Source: Novosphingobium sp. (GTDB lineage: Bacteria > Pseudomonadota > Alphaproteobacteria > Sphingomonadales > Sphingomonadaceae). From it: DNA of 52,351 bases. The stretch spans positions 1 to 52,351 of the forward strand of contig JAQWKP010000050.1 of NCBI GenBank assembly GCA_029247785.1, read 5' to 3'. Made by a program: the position numbers and the translations under genes. The notes below the pieces were generated by a model, which ran no database searches, was not told where the DNA came from, and worked only from the letters and a program-made list of their open reading frames with translations. This document shows, piece by piece, positions 49,265 to 52,351 of the stretch (position 1 is the first letter of the stretch; every line of letters starts with the position of its first letter).

Positions 49265-49825
49265 TTTGATATCTCCAGGCGCGCCGCCGCAGGCTCATGG
49301 CCGGTTGGGAGGCGCGCATTGTGTGTGGATGGGTGTAAGGATTGCCGCGTTTTTGTACGGAGGGATTGCCTCTCGCGTCGCGGTCGGTGGATTGCATTCG
49401 GGCGGGGCGCATGTGCGACCAACCCCCGGCAAATGTGTCTGCGAGGATGAGAACGCGTGGCGATTTCGGACACGCATAGTCAACCGCCCGGCTCACCAGC
49501 GCCCCGGTGGGCTGCTGCTGGCAAAAAAGCGGTGAAATTCTCATGGCTCGCGTCAACCTGTAAGGCCCCGGATAGGTATCAATCCGGGATTGGACCGGGG
49601 TACGGCTCTTCCCGATCTCTCGCTGGCGTATCAGATTGTCCCTGACATGCCTGCAAACCAAGATCGGAGCGTGCCAGCTCCGGGCTGAAAGCGCCTAGCA
49701 TTCATATGTTTGTACGGCAAGCTTCTTGCCATTAGGTATATCCGGGTAAAAGCCTGAAAATATCCCCGAATGGGCGGCGGGGTACCATTGCGGTAAATCC
49801 ATTCGCGCCCTAGTCAGCCTCGATC
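49265..49825. promoter_or_regulatory. 561-base divergent region between rne and the amidase gene
   Basis: A long interval with no supported gene; frames here are short and overlap one another. It should hold the rne promoter plus a long rne leader (rne mRNA leaders are often autoregulatory) and the amidase promoter. Two perfect hairpins stand out: CCCGGAT (49567-49573) with ATCCGGG (49582-49588), loop eight bases, and GGCAAG (49716-49721) with CTTGCC (49725-49730), loop three bases, the second about 95 bases before the amidase start. Confidence 0.55.
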
Positions 49826-50692
49826 ATGTCCCGCAGCTTGCAGCTGGCGCTGATCCTGGCCGTGCCACTCCTTTTCCTGGCCGCGATCCTGGTTGTAAAC
49901 CGGGCCTTCGTCACGCGTGGCGATGACTATGGCTATGTCCTTCGGATCGAGCTGGCATCGGCTGAGCGCGAAGTCGATCTTCCGCAGATCGAAGGCCCCC
50001 AGGATGCGAGCCGCCCGTTGGTCGTGATCGATGCGGGCCACGGCGGCCACGATCCGGGCGCCGGTAACGGTCCGGTCAAGGAAAAATCGGTGACGCTGGC
50101 GCTGTCGCAGGCGATCCGCGACCAATTGCTGGCCCAGGGCGGTATCCGCGTCGCCATGACACGCGACGAAGATCGCTACCTGATGCTGGCCGAGCGCTCC
50201 AGCATTGCCCGGCGATTGGGTGCGGACCTGTTCATCTCGGTCCATGCTGACAGCGCCGAAAGCAAGGAGGCGCGCGGCGCTTCGGTCTATGTCTTGTCCG
50301 AGAAAGGATCGAGCGAGGCCGCTTCGCGCTTTGCAAAGCGCGAAAACCAGGCCGATACGATCAACGGGATTACCTTTTCCGAGACCAGCGATGTGGTCGG
50401 TGCGATCCTGCTCGACCTGTCCCAACGCGAGGCCCAGGCCGGTGCCCGCGAGCTGGCCGCCCTCATATTCCGCGAAATCCAGGGCAAGATGCGGCTGCAT
50501 GAAACCAGGGTCCAATCGGCGGCCTTCGCTGTGCTCAAGGCACCCGATGTGCCCTCGGTGCTGTTTGAGACAGGCTATATCAGCAATCAGGACGATGCCG
50601 CCTGGCTGAATTCGGCGGTCGGGCGGCGCACGATCTCGCGTTCTACCGCGCAGGCGATCCGGGTATTCTTCGCCCGCCGCTCGGGAGTTTAG
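49826..50692 (+). CDS. N-acetylmuramoyl-L-alanine amidase (AmiC-type, Amidase_3)
   Basis: A 288-residue enzyme with an N-terminal membrane or signal segment ('LALILAVPLLFLAAILVV', about residues 6-23). The Amidase_3 zinc site is visible: 'VIDAGHGGHDPGAGN' (His about 73), 'LFISVHADSAES' (His about 137), and the catalytic Glu in 'VLFETGYISNQDDAAWL' near 249. It cleaves the amide between N-acetylmuramic acid and L-Ala to split daughter-cell peptidoglycan. There is no AMIN domain, so it is a short version. No clear Shine-Dalgarno before the ATG. It lies 69 bases before the penicillin-binding protein gene, a common pairing in alphaproteobacteria. Confidence 0.93.
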   Translation: MSRSLQLALILAVPLLFLAAILVVNRAFVTRGDDYGYVLRIELASAEREVDLPQIEGPQDASRPLVVIDAGHGGHDPGAGNGPVKEKSVTLALSQAIRDQLLAQGGIRVAMTRDEDRYLMLAERSSIARRLGADLFISVHADSAESKEARGASVYVLSEKGSSEAASRFAKRENQADTINGITFSETSDVVGAILLDLSQREAQAGARELAALIFREIQGKMRLHETRVQSAAFAVLKAPDVPSVLFETGYISNQDDAAWLNSAVGRRTISRSTAQAIRVFFARRSGV

Positions 50693-50761
50693 GGTCCATG
50701 ACCCAGAGCGGTTCAATCATGCTGGCGCTCGCGCGAAGGCTCGTGCTAGAGGGCAGGCGCG

Positions 50762-52351
50762 ATGTCTGAATCCGCTTCATCCGATAGCGAAAACCTACGC
50801 TACAAAGTGCGCCGCGATGCCGGGAACCTGCTCGCCCGGCTGCGCCTGCTATGGCGCGAAAATCGGTGGTTCCGCTTCTCCGCGATGTCGCTGGGTGCGT
50901 TGTTGCTGGTCGTGGTCATTTTCTGGATGGTGCTGACGCGCGACCTGCCCTCGGCAGACAAGCTGCTTGATTACCAGCCGCCGCTGCCCACCATGGTTCG
51001 CAGCTCTGATGGTGAGATCATCTACAGCTATGCGCGCGAACGGCGGGTGCAGTTGCGGTTCGACGATTTCCCGTCGCCGCTGATCAACGCCTTCCTCTCT
51101 GCCGAGGACAAGACCTTCTGGACCCATGGCGGGGTCGACCTGACCGGCCTTGCTGGCGCGGTGGTCGACTATATCTCCAAATTGGGCTCGGGCCGGCGGG
51201 CCAAGGGTGGATCGACCATCACCCAGCAGGTCGCCAAGAATATCCTGATCGGCGACGAATACTCGATCACCCGCAAGCTGCGGGAAATGATCCTGGCGCG
51301 CCGCGTCGAAGGCGTGCTCGACAAGCAGCAGATCCTGGAACTCTACCTCAACGAGATACCCTTGGGTCGGCAGAGCTTCGGCGTGCAGGCGGCCTCGCGC
51401 GCCTATTTTGACAAGGATGTGGGTGACCTGGCGCTGCATGAGGTCGGATTTCTCGCGATCCTGCCCAAGGCGCCCGAACGCTATAGCCGCCAGAAAAATG
51501 CCGCCCTTGCAATCGAACGGCGCAATTACGTGCTCGATCAGATGGTGGACAATGGTTGGGTTGCGGCAATGGACGCCGAGACTGCCAAGGCCAGGCCGCT
51601 CGGGTTGGTGCCACGCCGAGGCCAATCCTTCGATCGCGCGTCGGGCTATTTCGTCGAGGAAGTGCGCCGCCGGCTGATCGAGCGTTATGGTGAGACCGCC
51701 GAAAAGGGCCCGAACAGCGTTTATTCCGGCGGGTTGTGGGTGCGTACCTCGCTGGACATGGAAATGCAGCGGGCAACGCGCGATGCGCTGAGGGCAGGCT
51801 TGCTGGGCTTTCATGAAGGCAAGGGCTGGCGTGGCCCGATCGCAAAGATCAATCTCGATCCGGAAAATTGGCGATCACAACTGATCACCGAAAATTTCTC
51901 CGTCAGCTACAAGGACTGGCGGGTTGGCATTGTCCTTGAGCAAAATGGCGCGAGCGGGCGGATCGGCTTTGCCGATGGCACCACCGTGCCACTGGCAAAG
52001 CTGCCCGATAGCGTGCGCGCCGGCAATGTCATTGCCGTCGCTCCGGAAGGGGGCGGCTGGGCGATACGGTCCGTCCCCGAAGTGTCAGGCGGGATTGCTG
52101 TGGAGCAAGTCGGAACCGGCCGGGTCGTTGCCATGCAAGGCGGCTTCGATTCCGGCCTGGGATCGTTCAACCGCGCAAGTCAGGCGATGCGCCAGCCCGG
52201 CTCCACGATCAAGCCGTTCGTGTATGCCACGGGCTTGGAGAACGGCCTGACGCCGGCGTCGCAAGTGTCTGACGGGGAGTTTTGCGTCTACCAGGGCACG
52301 CGCCTCGGAAAGAAATGTTTCAGGGGTGGTGGTGCTTCGGGCAACCACACC
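50762..52351 (+). CDS. mrcA: Penicillin-binding protein 1A (glycosyltransferase-transpeptidase), 3' end beyond the window
   Basis: The frame runs from the ATG at 50762 (GAGGG upstream) to the last base, 530 codons without a stop. A cytoplasmic tail is followed by one membrane helix ('LGALLLVVVIFWMVL', about residues 47-61), then the GT51 domain: 'FLSAEDKTFWTHGGVDL' (catalytic Glu about 118), 'KGGSTITQQVAKNILI', 'RKLREMILARRVE' and 'ILELYLNEIPLG'. A PBP1A-type OB-like insert follows, then the transpeptidase domain begins with the SxxK motif in 'RQPGSTIKPFVY' (about residue 480). It polymerises and cross-links peptidoglycan. The last motifs (SxN, KTG) lie outside the window. Confidence 0.95.
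   Translation, partial: MSESASSDSENLRYKVRRDAGNLLARLRLLWRENRWFRFSAMSLGALLLVVVIFWMVLTRDLPSADKLLDYQPPLPTMVRSSDGEIIYSYARERRVQLRFDDFPSPLINAFLSAEDKTFWTHGGVDLTGLAGAVVDYISKLGSGRRAKGGSTITQQVAKNILIGDEYSITRKLREMILARRVEGVLDKQQILELYLNEIPLGRQSFGVQAASRAYFDKDVGDLALHEVGFLAILPKAPERYSRQKNAALAIERRNYVLDQMVDNGWVAAMDAETAKARPLGLVPRRGQSFDRASGYFVEEVRRRLIERYGETAEKGPNSVYSGGLWVRTSLDMEMQRATRDALRAGLLGFHEGKGWRGPIAKINLDPENWRSQLITENFSVSYKDWRVGIVLEQNGASGRIGFADGTTVPLAKLPDSVRAGNVIAVAPEGGGWAIRSVPEVSGGIAVEQVGTGRVVAMQGGFDSGLGSFNRASQAMRQPGSTIKPFVYATGLENGLTPASQVSDGEFCVYQGTRLGKKCFRGGGASGNHT

Noticed and set aside
1..52351. CRISPR array, prophage, complete IS element, tRNA or rRNA
   Set aside because: No regularly spaced repeats, phage structural genes, transposase, or tRNA/rRNA signatures were seen on reading both strands.

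Overview
The window looks like chromosomal DNA of an alphaproteobacterium, most likely a member of the Sphingomonadales (Erythrobacter/Novosphingobium type). The base composition is high-GC. It has an XrtA/PEP-CTERM-type exopolysaccharide gene set, an alphaproteobacterial RNase E with an acidic insert in its S1 domain and a C-terminal GWW peptide, and many acyl-CoA, SDR, SnoaL and cupin genes. No rRNA, tRNA, CRISPR array or complete insertion sequence was seen. All family assignments come from reading motifs, not from database searches.

Region 1 (1-13834) is catabolic. A partial alcohol dehydrogenase, an enoyl-CoA hydratase and a SnoaL-like protein lie on the + strand. A tightly packed minus-strand operon of nine genes (11009 down to 2357) is followed by a TetR regulator. 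The operon holds two thiolase/DUF35 pairs: one thiolase has its catalytic Cys and His, the other has lost both. It also holds an SDR, a sugar-kinase-like phosphotransferase with a small partner resembling LvaA/LvaB of levulinate catabolism, a PRISE-type enone reductase and an NDP-forming acyl-CoA ligase. A divergent set (SDR, TauD/TfdA dioxygenase, cupin) shares its promoter region. I read this as an undescribed route that activates and shortens a branched or cyclic, possibly steroid- or terpenoid-like, carboxylic acid.

Region 2 (13872-21126) holds an OprM-like channel and an EmrA-like adaptor, with a perfect 10-bp palindrome in front of the adaptor. A protein tyrosine phosphatase, a GPH-type transporter, an alpha/beta hydrolase and thioredoxin reductase follow. 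Region 3 (21133-27168) is one end of an exosortase-A polysaccharide locus: two hydrolases, an acyl carrier protein, a FemAB-like protein, an acyl-CoA ligase and a PLP decarboxylase. The polysaccharide export gene then stops after about 100 codons and runs into a low-GC junction, so the rest of the locus is missing here.

Region 4 (27435-33953) has zapE, a thioesterase and sdhB without the other sdh genes, then a luciferase-like monooxygenase, an EmrB-like transporter and a secreted protein made of two near-identical domains. Region 5 (34110-46468) is a second accessory catabolic or detoxification block: a secreted hydrolase, nitronate monooxygenase, SnoaL proteins, cupins, an SDR, a glutathione transferase, a GPH transporter, a molybdopterin oxidoreductase, a methyltransferase and a carboxymuconolactone-decarboxylase-like protein. 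Region 6 (46475-52351) is core genome: rne, divergent from an N-acetylmuramoyl-L-alanine amidase and a penicillin-binding protein 1A gene that runs off the window.
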